Shown one piece after another: positions 1-7,053 of a stretch of DNA of 64,000 nt (within the stretch, counting starts at the first letter, position 1; each line of letters starts with the position of its first letter). The stretch is from Acidimicrobiia bacterium (GTDB lineage Bacteria; Actinomycetota; Acidimicrobiia; Spongiisociales; UBA5794). The position numbers and the translations under genes were made by a program. Below the pieces are notes generated by a model. The model worked only from the letters and a program-made list of their open reading frames with translations. It ran no database searches and was not told the DNA's origin. Where the stretch lies: assembly GCA_026985095.1 (NCBI GenBank), contig JALSQW010000012.1, positions 177,810 through 241,809 of the forward strand, written 5' to 3'.

Positions 1-297
1 CGGTTCTACCTGACCTACCTCGACCTGCTGACCCGCGCGGCCCGGGTGGACAGCTTCGGGCAGGTGAACGACACCTTCCGGACCATCGTCAACTCGCTCT
101 ACCGCGACGTGGTCGCCCAGGGTGTCGAGGAGGGCGTCTTCGACGTCGGTGACCTCGACGAGGCCGCCGAGGCGGTGCGGGCCATCATCGACGGCACCTT
201 CCTCCTGTGGCTCCAGGAGACGCACTGGCGCCGGGAACACGCCGCCTACCGGGACCGCTGCCGGCGTGCCCTGCTGCGCTACCTGGGCTGCCGCTGA
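1..297 (+). CDS. TetR-family regulator, C-terminal part (cut by window edge)
   Basis: The reading frame is open from the first base, so only about 98 residues of the C-terminal part are present. What is visible is an all-helical ligand-binding type region (…RTIVNSLYRDVV…, then …EAVRAIIDGTFLLWLQE…) like the C-terminal domains of TetR/BetI-type regulators. The DNA-binding helix-turn-helix would lie upstream of the window. The internal GTG at 46 is not a credible start because coding similarity runs through it. The gene ends convergently against the Ca-repeat gene at 312, and its last codons lie inside direct repeat R1. It could regulate the nearby benzoate genes, but nothing here proves that. 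Confidence 0.6.
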   Translation, partial: RFYLTYLDLLTRAARVDSFGQVNDTFRTIVNSLYRDVVAQGVEEGVFDVGDLDEAAEAVRAIIDGTFLLWLQETHWRREHAAYRDRCRRALLRYLGCR

Positions 298-329
298 GCG
301 AGGCCGCCTCCTCAGTCCAGCTCGGTCAC
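282..329. repeat. Direct repeat R1, copy 1
   Basis: This 48-bp segment is repeated at 1647-1694 with three mismatches. It contains the last codons and stop of the TetR gene (LGCR-stop) and the 3' end of the convergent gene at 312 (…ELD-stop on the minus strand). Weaker similarity extends about 10 bases further upstream. Confidence 0.85.
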
Positions 330-1346
330 GTCGCGGATCTTGTCGACGACGTAGTAGATGGTGGCGTTGGAGCAGCTCCCCTTCTTGCCTCTCACCGATC
401 CGCGGCCCGTGGAGGTGATCTTGACGGAGCTCCACTTGCCCGTGTTCTCGGCCAGGAAGGCGAAGCTGTGGCCTTCCCGATTGGTCAGGTCGAAGGACGA
501 CTCGAACGACAGTGACGAGGGGTCCCGCATCAGATCGAGGGCGACGTCGACGGGGATGTCACCCGACGCACGCAGCACGGCCGAGGTCTGCCCGGGGGCC
601 AGCACGACGGACCGATCCAGGGCCAGGGTCAGGGTCTGGACGGTCGTGAACGCCGTCGGATCGTCGGGGCGGCGACGCAGGACCGTGACCGACAGATCGG
701 TCAACTCGAAGCTGACGTCGCCGACGTTGCGGATCTGCAGTCCGATCGCCAAGGTCCCGCCGTTGAGCTGGACGCCTTCGCTGCGCGACAGCTCGAGCGC
801 TCGGTCGTAGTGCTGCTGGGAGGCCTGGGTGGACGACTCGGTGAAACTGCGCTGCTGCTCGTTCGAGTAGCCGTTGGTGGCCGCGTACTGGTACGAGCCC
901 TTGACCGAGAATGCCTTCGGGAACGCGGCTTCCGCCTCGACACCGACCGTGTCGGTGGACTCGTCCCAGACCTTGAGCGTCTGGGGGTCCGTCGAGCTGG
1001 TGGTGCGTTCGGTCGACTGCACGAGGCCGGTCTCGATCGTCTCGATCCGGGTCGAGTCCTCGGTACGGACCGCATCGAGGGTGATGGCGGTTTGGCCCGC
1101 CAGGGTCAGTTCCATCTGCGGAACGTTGGCGATGAGGGGATCGAACGGATCACGCCGTTCGATGACCTCGACGTAGTCGTCGATGGCATCGCCGTCGGTA
1201 TCGGCCAGGGTGGGGGACGTGCCGAGCTCGGTCGCTTCGCTGCCGTCGAACAGGCGGGGGTTCCCGCGAGAGTCGCCGTCGGTATCGACCGCCAACGGCG
1301 AACTCCCCCCAGGTCTCGAGCTCGGCGCGGTCGTCGAGGCCGTCAC
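312..1346 (-). CDS. Secreted-type protein with Asp-rich Ca-binding repeats, main frame of a frameshifted gene
   Basis: The frame begins meaningfully at about 1296 with VDTDGDSRG and continues with LADTDGDAIDDYVEV, both thrombospondin type 3-like calcium-binding repeats. About 260 residues of unrecognised, Ser/Thr-rich, beta-type sequence follow and end near a Cys (GKKGSCSNATIYY). The first residues of the open frame (to about 1297) are out-of-frame noise: the true upstream repeats lie in another minus-strand frame at about 1290-1488. Such proteins are usually extracellular, but no intact signal peptide can be read here. Either a real frameshift or a sequencing error in the C-run at 1305-1310 or nearby GG pairs would explain the break. 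Function unknown. Confidence 0.55.
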   Translation of the reverse strand: MTASTTAPSSRPGGSSPLAVDTDGDSRGNPRLFDGSEATELGTSPTLADTDGDAIDDYVEVIERRDPFDPLIANVPQMELTLAGQTAITLDAVRTEDSTRIETIETGLVQSTERTTSSTDPQTLKVWDESTDTVGVEAEAAFPKAFSVKGSYQYAATNGYSNEQQRSFTESSTQASQQHYDRALELSRSEGVQLNGGTLAIGLQIRNVGDVSFELTDLSVTVLRRRPDDPTAFTTVQTLTLALDRSVVLAPGQTSAVLRASGDIPVDVALDLMRDPSSLSFESSFDLTNREGHSFAFLAENTGKWSSVKITSTGRGSVRGKKGSCSNATIYYVVDKIRDVTELD

Positions 1347-1488
1347 CGTCGGTGTCCGCCAAGGTCGGATCGGTACCGTCGAGGCGCTCGGCGTCGTCGC
1401 ATCGTCCGTCGCCGTCGGAGTCGGTGTTCGTGGGACTCGACGCCACCGTGCGGGCGGCCCCGACGCCGTTCCCGTCGGTGACGATCAC
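1290..1488 (-). pseudogene. Upstream fragment of the Ca-repeat gene (frame broken at about 1290-1310)
   Basis: From a GTG at 1488 the minus strand reads VTDGNGVG, NTDSDGDGRCDD, LADTDGDGLDDRAELETWG and then leaves the frame at about 1290-1310. The next repeat continues in the frame of the gene ending at 312. The frame is open upstream of 1488 for about 20 codons (…GRACWAVIV) without an ATG, and the only nearby ATG with an AAGGA-like site (1544) is in yet another frame. The gene therefore seems to carry at least one and perhaps two frame breaks. Confidence 0.5.
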
Positions 1489-1588
1489 CGCCCAGCAGGC
1501 CCGACCGTCGCGACCCGCTCCGGGGGACGGCGTGGGCCTGCATGATGTCTTTCCTTCGGTTCGATGAGGCGAACACCTTACCGGGCGA

Positions 1589-1616
1589 CCTCGTCGGCCG
1601 CATGGGACGCCGCCCG
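1589..1616. repeat. Direct repeat R2, copy 1
   Basis: These 28 bases recur exactly at 5334-5361. Together with R1 (282 and 1647) they give the order R1-R2-R1'-R2', with the Ca-repeat gene inside the first pair and the peptide/ABC genes inside the second. Confidence 0.9.
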
Positions 1617-1646
1617 CGGGGGCCCGGTGCGACGGCAGCCTCGCTC

Positions 1647-1694
1647 CCTGGGCTGTCGCTGAGCGACGCCGCCTCCTCAGTCCAGCTCGGCCAC
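1647..1694. repeat. Direct repeat R1, copy 2
   Basis: This segment matches 282-329 at 45 of 48 positions. It re-creates the LGCR-stop end of the TetR gene on the plus strand and the ELD-stop end of the Ca-repeat gene on the minus strand, although neither gene is present here. It is therefore a duplicated gene junction, not a coding sequence. Confidence 0.85.
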
Positions 1695-1770
1695 CCCAAC
1701 GCCACCCATCGACGAGCCCACCGGCAACCCGACCCGGTCGAGTCCAGACCGGCCCTCACCGGGCCTTGAC

Positions 1771-1785
1771 GTGTGTGTGTGTGTG
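1771..1785. repeat. GT dinucleotide tract
   Basis: A run of seven GT units plus a G lies 68 bases before the secreted-peptide start. It directly follows a TTGACG hexamer (1766-1771) and precedes a weak CAGACT (1787-1792). If these are -35 and -10 elements, the tract forms the promoter spacer. Confidence 0.6.
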
Positions 1786-1852
1786 ACAGACTCGACGTGA
1801 ATGGGTCGTTGGCGGCGTATCGGGCAGCCCTGATGAACGAAAGGAGACGACC

Positions 1853-2200
1853 ATGCGGTTCTTCGACCCCCGTCAGGAGGACGTGCCGGTTCGCTCGTTC
1901 CTCGCACGCTCGTTCCTCGCAGCCATCCTCGTCGTGGCGACGCTCGTGGCAGCCGTCCCCGCATCGGGGCTCAGCGCGAGTTGCACGGCGAAGGTCTACT
2001 ACTCGAGTTGGTTGGGGCTCACCACGCAAGGCGCCAAAGCGTACTGCTCGAGCATCGGAGCGGACACGAAGGTCCGAGCCCACCATCACAACTGGGGACG
2101 CGACGCGTACTCGGAGTACTTCACCGATCTCTACCGCTGGCACTACTCGGGCCACTCGTGGAGAAGCGGGTGGGCATCGGCGGACATGGCACCACGCTGA
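1853..2200 (+). CDS. Small secreted two-cysteine protein, possible antimicrobial peptide precursor
   Basis: The protein has 115 residues. A basic N-terminus (RSFLARSFLAA) and a hydrophobic stretch at about residues 16-37 form a signal peptide, with likely cleavage near residue 42 (GLSA-SC). The mature part of about 73 residues has only two cysteines (C44 and C65), suggesting one disulphide, and is rich in Trp, Tyr and His in its second half (HHHNWG, YRWHYSGHSW). An AAAGGAG site precedes the ATG. It lies 84 bases upstream of an ABC ATPase-permease pair. A small secreted protein followed by a MacB/FtsX-like pair is also the layout of lactococcin 972-type bacteriocins with their immunity/transport genes, but the sequence itself does not match that family to my eye. 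Function inferred from context only. Confidence 0.7.
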   Translation: MRFFDPRQEDVPVRSFLARSFLAAILVVATLVAAVPASGLSASCTAKVYYSSWLGLTTQGAKAYCSSIGADTKVRAHHHNWGRDAYSEYFTDLYRWHYSGHSWRSGWASADMAPR

Positions 2201-2284
2201 TCTGCCCACATCCAGAGCCCATCGGACACCGGCGGCCCTGCCTGGTTGGTAGGGTCGCCGGTGTGCGGGGCCGAGGAGATCCCG

Positions 2285-2962
2285 ATGGCGACTGATCCGG
2301 TACATCCCGTGGAGACGATCACCGTCCGCGTTGACGATCTCGCGGTCGCGTACCGATCCGGCCGCGGCCGAGTACGGGTGTTCGAGGGGGTGCGACTCGT
2401 CGCTGCTCCCGGCCAGATCACCGCGATCACCGGACCGAGTGGCTCGGGCAAGACTAGCCTGCTCCATGTGATCGCCGGCATTGTGGAGCCGGTCGAGGGA
2501 ACCGTCGAGTTCATCGCCGACGGCGCGGCCCCGACGGCCCGGCCACGTATCGGGTTCGTCTACCAAGACCATCGACTCGTGCCGTTCCTCACCGCCGAGG
2601 AGAACGTTCATCTCGCCGCCGAAGTCGCAGGTCGCACTCTGCCCGAACCGGAGTTGGTGTCGCTCTTGCAGCACCTCGGAGTCGACGGCCTGCAACGGTC
2701 GTTGCCCGACGAGCTGTCCGGTGGCGAGCAGCAGCGGGTGGCGATCGCTCGAGCCGTCGCATCGGGCGCCCCGGTGCTGCTCGTCGACGAACCCACTGCA
2801 TCGGTCGATCGGGAAGCGGCGAGATCGATCGGGGCGTTGTTCCGAGATCTCGCCCGGTCCTGGCCGGTGACGGTCCTCGTCGCCACCCACGATCCGCTGA
2901 TCATTGCCACTGCCGATGTCGTCGTCCCGATCACCGCGAGGTCCCGACGGAGTCCGCGATGA
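2285..2962 (+). CDS. ABC transporter ATP-binding protein (MacB/LolD type)
   Basis: A 225-residue ATPase that would power the permease encoded immediately downstream. Visible motifs are Walker A GPSGSGKT (50-57), the Q-loop in VYQDHRLVP (about 92-100), signature LSGGEQQ (144-150), Walker B VLLVDEP (164-170) and the switch His in ATHD (about 202). The ATG at 2285 is chosen because a GAGGAG site lies 7 bases upstream; the longer frame from a TTG at 2246 has no such site. The stop overlaps the permease start by 4 bp, so the two are translationally coupled. The family exports lipoproteins or peptides, or confers peptide resistance. A role with the peptide at 1853 is inference. Confidence 0.9.
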   Translation: MATDPVHPVETITVRVDDLAVAYRSGRGRVRVFEGVRLVAAPGQITAITGPSGSGKTSLLHVIAGIVEPVEGTVEFIADGAAPTARPRIGFVYQDHRLVPFLTAEENVHLAAEVAGRTLPEPELVSLLQHLGVDGLQRSLPDELSGGEQQRVAIARAVASGAPVLLVDEPTASVDREAARSIGALFRDLARSWPVTVLVATHDPLIIATADVVVPITARSRRSPR

Positions 2963-5280
2963 GGAGAGCAGTTCGGTCCGGATGGCTCGCCATCCGGTCG
3001 ATCAGGCACCGGCCGGGTCTCTATGGGAGATCCATCGTGGCCACGGCCATCGTCGTGGCGGCCGCGATGGCCCCAGCGACGTTCGCCCGCAGCGTGAGGG
3101 GAGCGCTCGTTGACGACCTCCTGGTCCAGGCAGGTGGACGGGAGCTGATCGCCCAATATACCGCCTCGGGTTCAACACAGGCCCTGCGATCCGATCCGGA
3201 GGTCGACGCCGTGTGGTTCGAGCCGGTCACGGTCACGAGTTCCGGCGCACGTATCGACGCCGCCATCGTGCTCTACGAGAAGCCTCCTCATGCCATGCCG
3301 GGGCTGGTGCGAGGCGACAAGCCCCAACAGCCGGGCCAAGCGGCGATCACCTCCGAGATGGCGGCAGCCCTGTCCATCGGCGTCGACAGCCTCCTCGAGA
3401 CCCGAGTCGGGAGACTGCAGGTGTCGGGAATCTACGTCTCTCCGGCGCGCCCACAAGTCACCGAAGCCGTCGCCGTCGTCGATACGGCGGCCCTTCCGGA
3501 CCGCCCACCCGACGCGTACTTCATCGGCCGAGCAGCCTTCGAGCGGTTCTCCGGGGAACTGAGCATCCAGTCCCTTGCCGGCCATCTCGAAGAGAACCCG
3601 TACATCAGTCGCGCCCGTCAGATCGCTGCGGCGGCGGCAGGAGCAGGACCGGCGATCATGCTCCTGATGGTGGCGGCACTGCTCGCCGTGCTCGTGGCGT
3701 GGGGCCGCGCCCTCGGGCGCGAGATCTCCGGGCTGCGAGCAGCGGGGATGTCCGGTCGCCAGGTCGACCGGGTCTTCCGTATCGCCGCCGGGGTGTTCCT
3801 CATCTCCGGCGCAGTGCTCGGCGTTGCGACGCTCGTCGCACTCTTCTCCACAGCCGGTCGGGCACTTGCATCGATGGTGGCCCAGGAGTGGCTCCACGTG
3901 CGTCATGCCTGGTGGTCGGGCTTGGGGTTCGCCGCCATGGCCGTGGCCGCGATCGTCGTCGCCGACACCACCCGGGCCTGGCAACCACACAGGACTCGGA
4001 ACCCCCTCCGAGCGCCCGGGAATGGCTTCGCTACCGTCGTCGTTCCGCTGGTGGTCGGCGCAGGATGCCTCGCCTGGGTAGGCACCAGGTCGGGTCCTCG
4101 AACCGTCGGCATCGCCATCATAGCGATGCTCGGAACGATCCTCGTTCTTGTCGCCCTCCTACCGGCCATCGCCCTGGCATCGAGTCGACTCGTCCGAGGA
4201 GGGACGAGAGCAGTCATTCGCGCGCTCGATGCCGGCCGCGCGCCGATCGTGCTCGTCGCGACGATCCTCCTCGGCATGGGGTCCTTCGCGGCTGCACTGG
4301 TTCATGTCGAACGGACTACCCTCGCGATACGGGACTCCAACGCCATCCCGGCACGCGCGCTCGTGCTCGAAACCGTCCGACCGGCAGATGCGGCGAAGCT
4401 ACGGTCCGGATACCGGCGGGTGACCGGACGGGAAGCGATCGAGTTCCGACGGCCGGACGAGACGGCGGCGATGATCCGGCTCGTCCCAGGGAGTGCCGAG
4501 CAGTGCGTGGCGTCCGCGTCCACGATCGACGCAGCTCTGGATCGATGCGGGGACTCCGACGGGCTCTACATGGCGAGCGTCGCGGCCGAATCCATCGGTC
4601 TGGACTTCGACGACACGACCTGGAAGATCTCCCCCAGGCTGGACGACGGCAGCGGGTCCGTGGCGGTCGTGTCCATCGACCCGACGACGGGTGCCATCAT
4701 GTCGGTGGACTCGGTCTCGCCGGTGGCCGCATCGTCCTGGTTCGGAGAGTACTCCGCCGGCGCCCTGGCGCCCCCCGGTGTCCTCGAAAGCGATCCGGCC
4801 ACGGCCATGTCCTACGTCGTCCTCCCGGGGTTCGCCGACCTTCCACCCGACCAGCAGGCCCAGGTTCAGGAGCTCATCTTCCGCCATGCCGGGTACTCGC
4901 TCGTCTTCTTCAAAGAGGCCGAGGACTACGGCATGCTCTCTCTCGAGTACGGCATCGTGGCCGTCGTCGGAGCGCTCTACGTCTCGGCGTTCATGTTCTG
5001 GGGGACCGCCGGACCGCGTTCGCTTCCCGAGTTGTCCGCGTTGCTGGCCATCACCCGCCCAACCCGCATGTGGCAGAACAGAGTCGCCGCAACCTGGCTC
5101 ATTCCGGCCGTCGTGGTGCCGATAGCAGCCGGCCTCGTCGGACTCGCCGCGGCTCGGGTCCTGACCGGGATCCGTATCGAGGGGGCCGCCCCGTTGATGG
5201 GGGCGTTCGTTGCGACCGGGTGCGCATCGGGAATCGTCGCCGGCTACCACTCGCTACGGACACTGGGACGACCGCGATGA
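2959..5280 (+). CDS. FtsX-like ABC transporter permease
   Basis: A 773-residue membrane protein with a first membrane segment near residues 20-40, a long extracellular part of about 180 residues, and then groups of segments (for example AIMLLMVAALLAVLVAW and FATVVVPLVVGAGCLAW). A second large extracellular part at about 450-660 precedes three C-terminal segments. I count about ten membrane segments, the duplicated FtsX/MacB layout. Being longer than a typical MacB half, it resembles permeases paired with secreted bacteriocins. The ATG overlaps the ATPase stop. R2 copy 2 lies just past its end. Confidence 0.85.
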   Translation: MRRAVRSGWLAIRSIRHRPGLYGRSIVATAIVVAAAMAPATFARSVRGALVDDLLVQAGGRELIAQYTASGSTQALRSDPEVDAVWFEPVTVTSSGARIDAAIVLYEKPPHAMPGLVRGDKPQQPGQAAITSEMAAALSIGVDSLLETRVGRLQVSGIYVSPARPQVTEAVAVVDTAALPDRPPDAYFIGRAAFERFSGELSIQSLAGHLEENPYISRARQIAAAAAGAGPAIMLLMVAALLAVLVAWGRALGREISGLRAAGMSGRQVDRVFRIAAGVFLISGAVLGVATLVALFSTAGRALASMVAQEWLHVRHAWWSGLGFAAMAVAAIVVADTTRAWQPHRTRNPLRAPGNGFATVVVPLVVGAGCLAWVGTRSGPRTVGIAIIAMLGTILVLVALLPAIALASSRLVRGGTRAVIRALDAGRAPIVLVATILLGMGSFAAALVHVERTTLAIRDSNAIPARALVLETVRPADAAKLRSGYRRVTGREAIEFRRPDETAAMIRLVPGSAEQCVASASTIDAALDRCGDSDGLYMASVAAESIGLDFDDTTWKISPRLDDGSGSVAVVSIDPTTGAIMSVDSVSPVAASSWFGEYSAGALAPPGVLESDPATAMSYVVLPGFADLPPDQQAQVQELIFRHAGYSLVFFKEAEDYGMLSLEYGIVAVVGALYVSAFMFWGTAGPRSLPELSALLAITRPTRMWQNRVAATWLIPAVVVPIAAGLVGLAAARVLTGIRIEGAAPLMGAFVATGCASGIVAGYHSLRTLGRPR

Positions 5281-5333
5281 CGAACTCCGATCGTCAAGGT
5301 CGCCGAACGACGCGCGCCCGATCGAGCGTCGCG

Positions 5334-5361
5334 CCTCGTCGGCCGCATGGGACGCCGCCCG
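5334..5361. repeat. Direct repeat R2, copy 2
   Basis: An exact 28-bp copy of 1589-1616, lying in the 103-bp gap between the convergent ABC permease and benzoate-CoA ligase genes. It closes the second R1-cargo-R2 unit. Confidence 0.9.
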
Positions 5362-5383
5362 GTCGGTTCCCCACGGCCGGGCT

Positions 5384-6955
5384 TCAGGCCCGCAACTTGA
5401 ACCGCTGGATCTTGCCGGTGGCGGTCTTGGGGAGCTCGGCAACGAACTCGATCCACCGCGGGTACTTGTACGGGGCCAGGCCCTGTTTGCACAGCGCCCG
5501 CAGCTCCGCCTCGAGATCGTCACCGGCCGCCGAGGGGTCGGTCAGCACCACGAACGCCGCGGGTTTGACGAGGTCGGCGTCGTCGCGCCGGCCGATCACC
5601 GCGGCTTCGAGCACCAGCCGGTGCTCCATCAACTTGGCCTCGATCTCGAACGGCGACGTCCAGATCCCTCCGACCTTCAGCATGTCGTCGCTCCGACCCT
5701 GGTAGGAGAAGTAGCCGTCGGCGTCCCGCACGTACGTGTCACCCGTGTCGAGCCAGTCGTCGCCGAGCATCGTGGCGGCGGTCTTGTCGGGGTTGTTCCA
5801 GTAGGCCCGGGCCGCGGACAAGCCGTGGACGAGCAGGCGCCCGCCCTCGCCTGGCGGCAGCTCGCTGCCGTCCTCGTCGACGACCCGCGCCGTGTAGCCG
5901 GGCACCGGCTTGCCGCTGGACCCGGGTTTGATGTCGTCGGGACGGTTGGAGATGAAGATGTGCAGCAACTCGGTCGAGCCGATCCCGTCGAGGATGTCGA
6001 GGCCGGTGCGGTCCTTCCATCTCGTGAGGATGTCGGGAGGCAACGCTTCGCCCGCCGATACGCACATCCGTACCGACGAGGTGTCCGGCGCCAGGTCGTC
6101 GAATGCGGCGAGCTGGGCTGCGTAGAGGGTCGGCACCCCGAAGTAGAGGGTCGGGGAGAAACGACCGATCACCTCGAAGGTCGTCTCCGGTGTCGGCCGA
6201 CCGTCGAACAGGACGGCCCTGCCGCCGACCCACAGGGGGAAGGTCATGCCGTTGCCGAGCCCGTAGGCGAAGAACAACTTCGCGGCCGAGAAGAACACGT
6301 CGTCCTCCCGTGCCCCGAGGGTCTCGACGCCGTAGCGCTGCGACGTGACCACCATGTCGCGGTGGCGATGGATGGCGCCTTTGGGGTTGCCCGTCGATCC
6401 CGACGAGTACAGCCAGAAGCAGTCCTCCTGCGCCGACGTCGGCGCCGGTTCGAGCTCCGTGGAGGCCTCGGCGAGGAGGGCGGCCAGCGTCAGGCCATCG
6501 CCCTCGGTACGGATCCGGTGCGCAGGCCCGCCGTCGACCGCGTCGAGCGCAGGGACGAGCTCGGCGTCGTACTCGGGCGACCAGACGACGGCGGCCGCCT
6601 CGGAATCCGCGACGATGAACTCGTAGTCCTTGGCTCGCAGCAGCGTATTGAGCGGAACGGGAACGAGCCCCGCCTTGATCGCCCCCCAGAACACGTAGTA
6701 GAACGCCGGGTCGTCCTTGACGACCATCAGCACCCGATCCCCGCGGGACAATCCGAGACCGACCAGGGCGTTGCCGGCCCGGTTGACGTGATCGCCGAGC
6801 TCACCGTAGGTGACGTCGACGCCGTGGTTCGTCGAGATGGCGACTCGCCCGGCCCGGCCCTCTGCGAGGTGGCGATCGATGAACGGGACCGCCACGTTGA
6901 AGGTGGGAGCGAAGATCAACTCCTCGGGGGTCACGGTCACGGTGTGGTCGTTCAC
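5384..6955 (-). CDS. Benzoate-CoA ligase family AMP-forming enzyme
   Basis: This enzyme would activate benzoate (or a related aromatic acid) with ATP and CoA to the CoA thioester, the entry step of the box pathway encoded downstream. Motifs are the AMP-binding loop YSSGSTGNPKG (about 183-193), the GSTE segment, the YRTGD-like DWLDTGDTY and the C-terminal lysine motif KTATGKIQRF. The 523-residue length is normal for the family. The second GTG (6955) has AAGGAG 7 bases upstream; the first GTG (6961) would sit almost on it. The gene is divergent from the transporter operon (92 bp to the binding-protein start). Substrate preference is inferred from boxB/boxC nearby. Confidence 0.88.
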   Translation of the reverse strand: MNDHTVTVTPEELIFAPTFNVAVPFIDRHLAEGRAGRVAISTNHGVDVTYGELGDHVNRAGNALVGLGLSRGDRVLMVVKDDPAFYYVFWGAIKAGLVPVPLNTLLRAKDYEFIVADSEAAAVVWSPEYDAELVPALDAVDGGPAHRIRTEGDGLTLAALLAEASTELEPAPTSAQEDCFWLYSSGSTGNPKGAIHRHRDMVVTSQRYGVETLGAREDDVFFSAAKLFFAYGLGNGMTFPLWVGGRAVLFDGRPTPETTFEVIGRFSPTLYFGVPTLYAAQLAAFDDLAPDTSSVRMCVSAGEALPPDILTRWKDRTGLDILDGIGSTELLHIFISNRPDDIKPGSSGKPVPGYTARVVDEDGSELPPGEGGRLLVHGLSAARAYWNNPDKTAATMLGDDWLDTGDTYVRDADGYFSYQGRSDDMLKVGGIWTSPFEIEAKLMEHRLVLEAAVIGRRDDADLVKPAAFVVLTDPSAAGDDLEAELRALCKQGLAPYKYPRWIEFVAELPKTATGKIQRFKLRA

Positions 6956-7053
6956 GTTCACGCTCCTTCCGTCGGTCCGGCAGGCTCCGATCCGCCACGC
7001 TATCGTAGCTGTCCAGGCGGTCAGTCGCCCGAACGCGACGGAGGGAGGTCCAC

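Larger units (their letters stand above)
1489..1852. other. Gene-free stretch with repeats and a dinucleotide tract
   Basis: These 364 bases hold no convincing gene. They contain R2 copy 1 (1589-1616), R1 copy 2 (1647-1694) and a GT tract (1771-1785). The last 55 bases are the likely leader of the secreted-peptide gene, with an AAAGGAG ribosome site just before 1853. On the minus strand the R1 copy again encodes …AELD-stop, the tail of a vanished second copy of the Ca-repeat gene. Confidence 0.6.

Noticed and set aside
1853-2200. Assignment of the secreted peptide to the lactococcin 972 family
   Set aside because: The gene order is similar, but the mature sequence does not show that family's pattern; only a context-based link is kept.
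1589-5361. Integrase-borne genomic island with R2 as att sites
   Set aside because: No integrase or tRNA target is seen between or beside the R2 copies, so att sites remain only one of several explanations.
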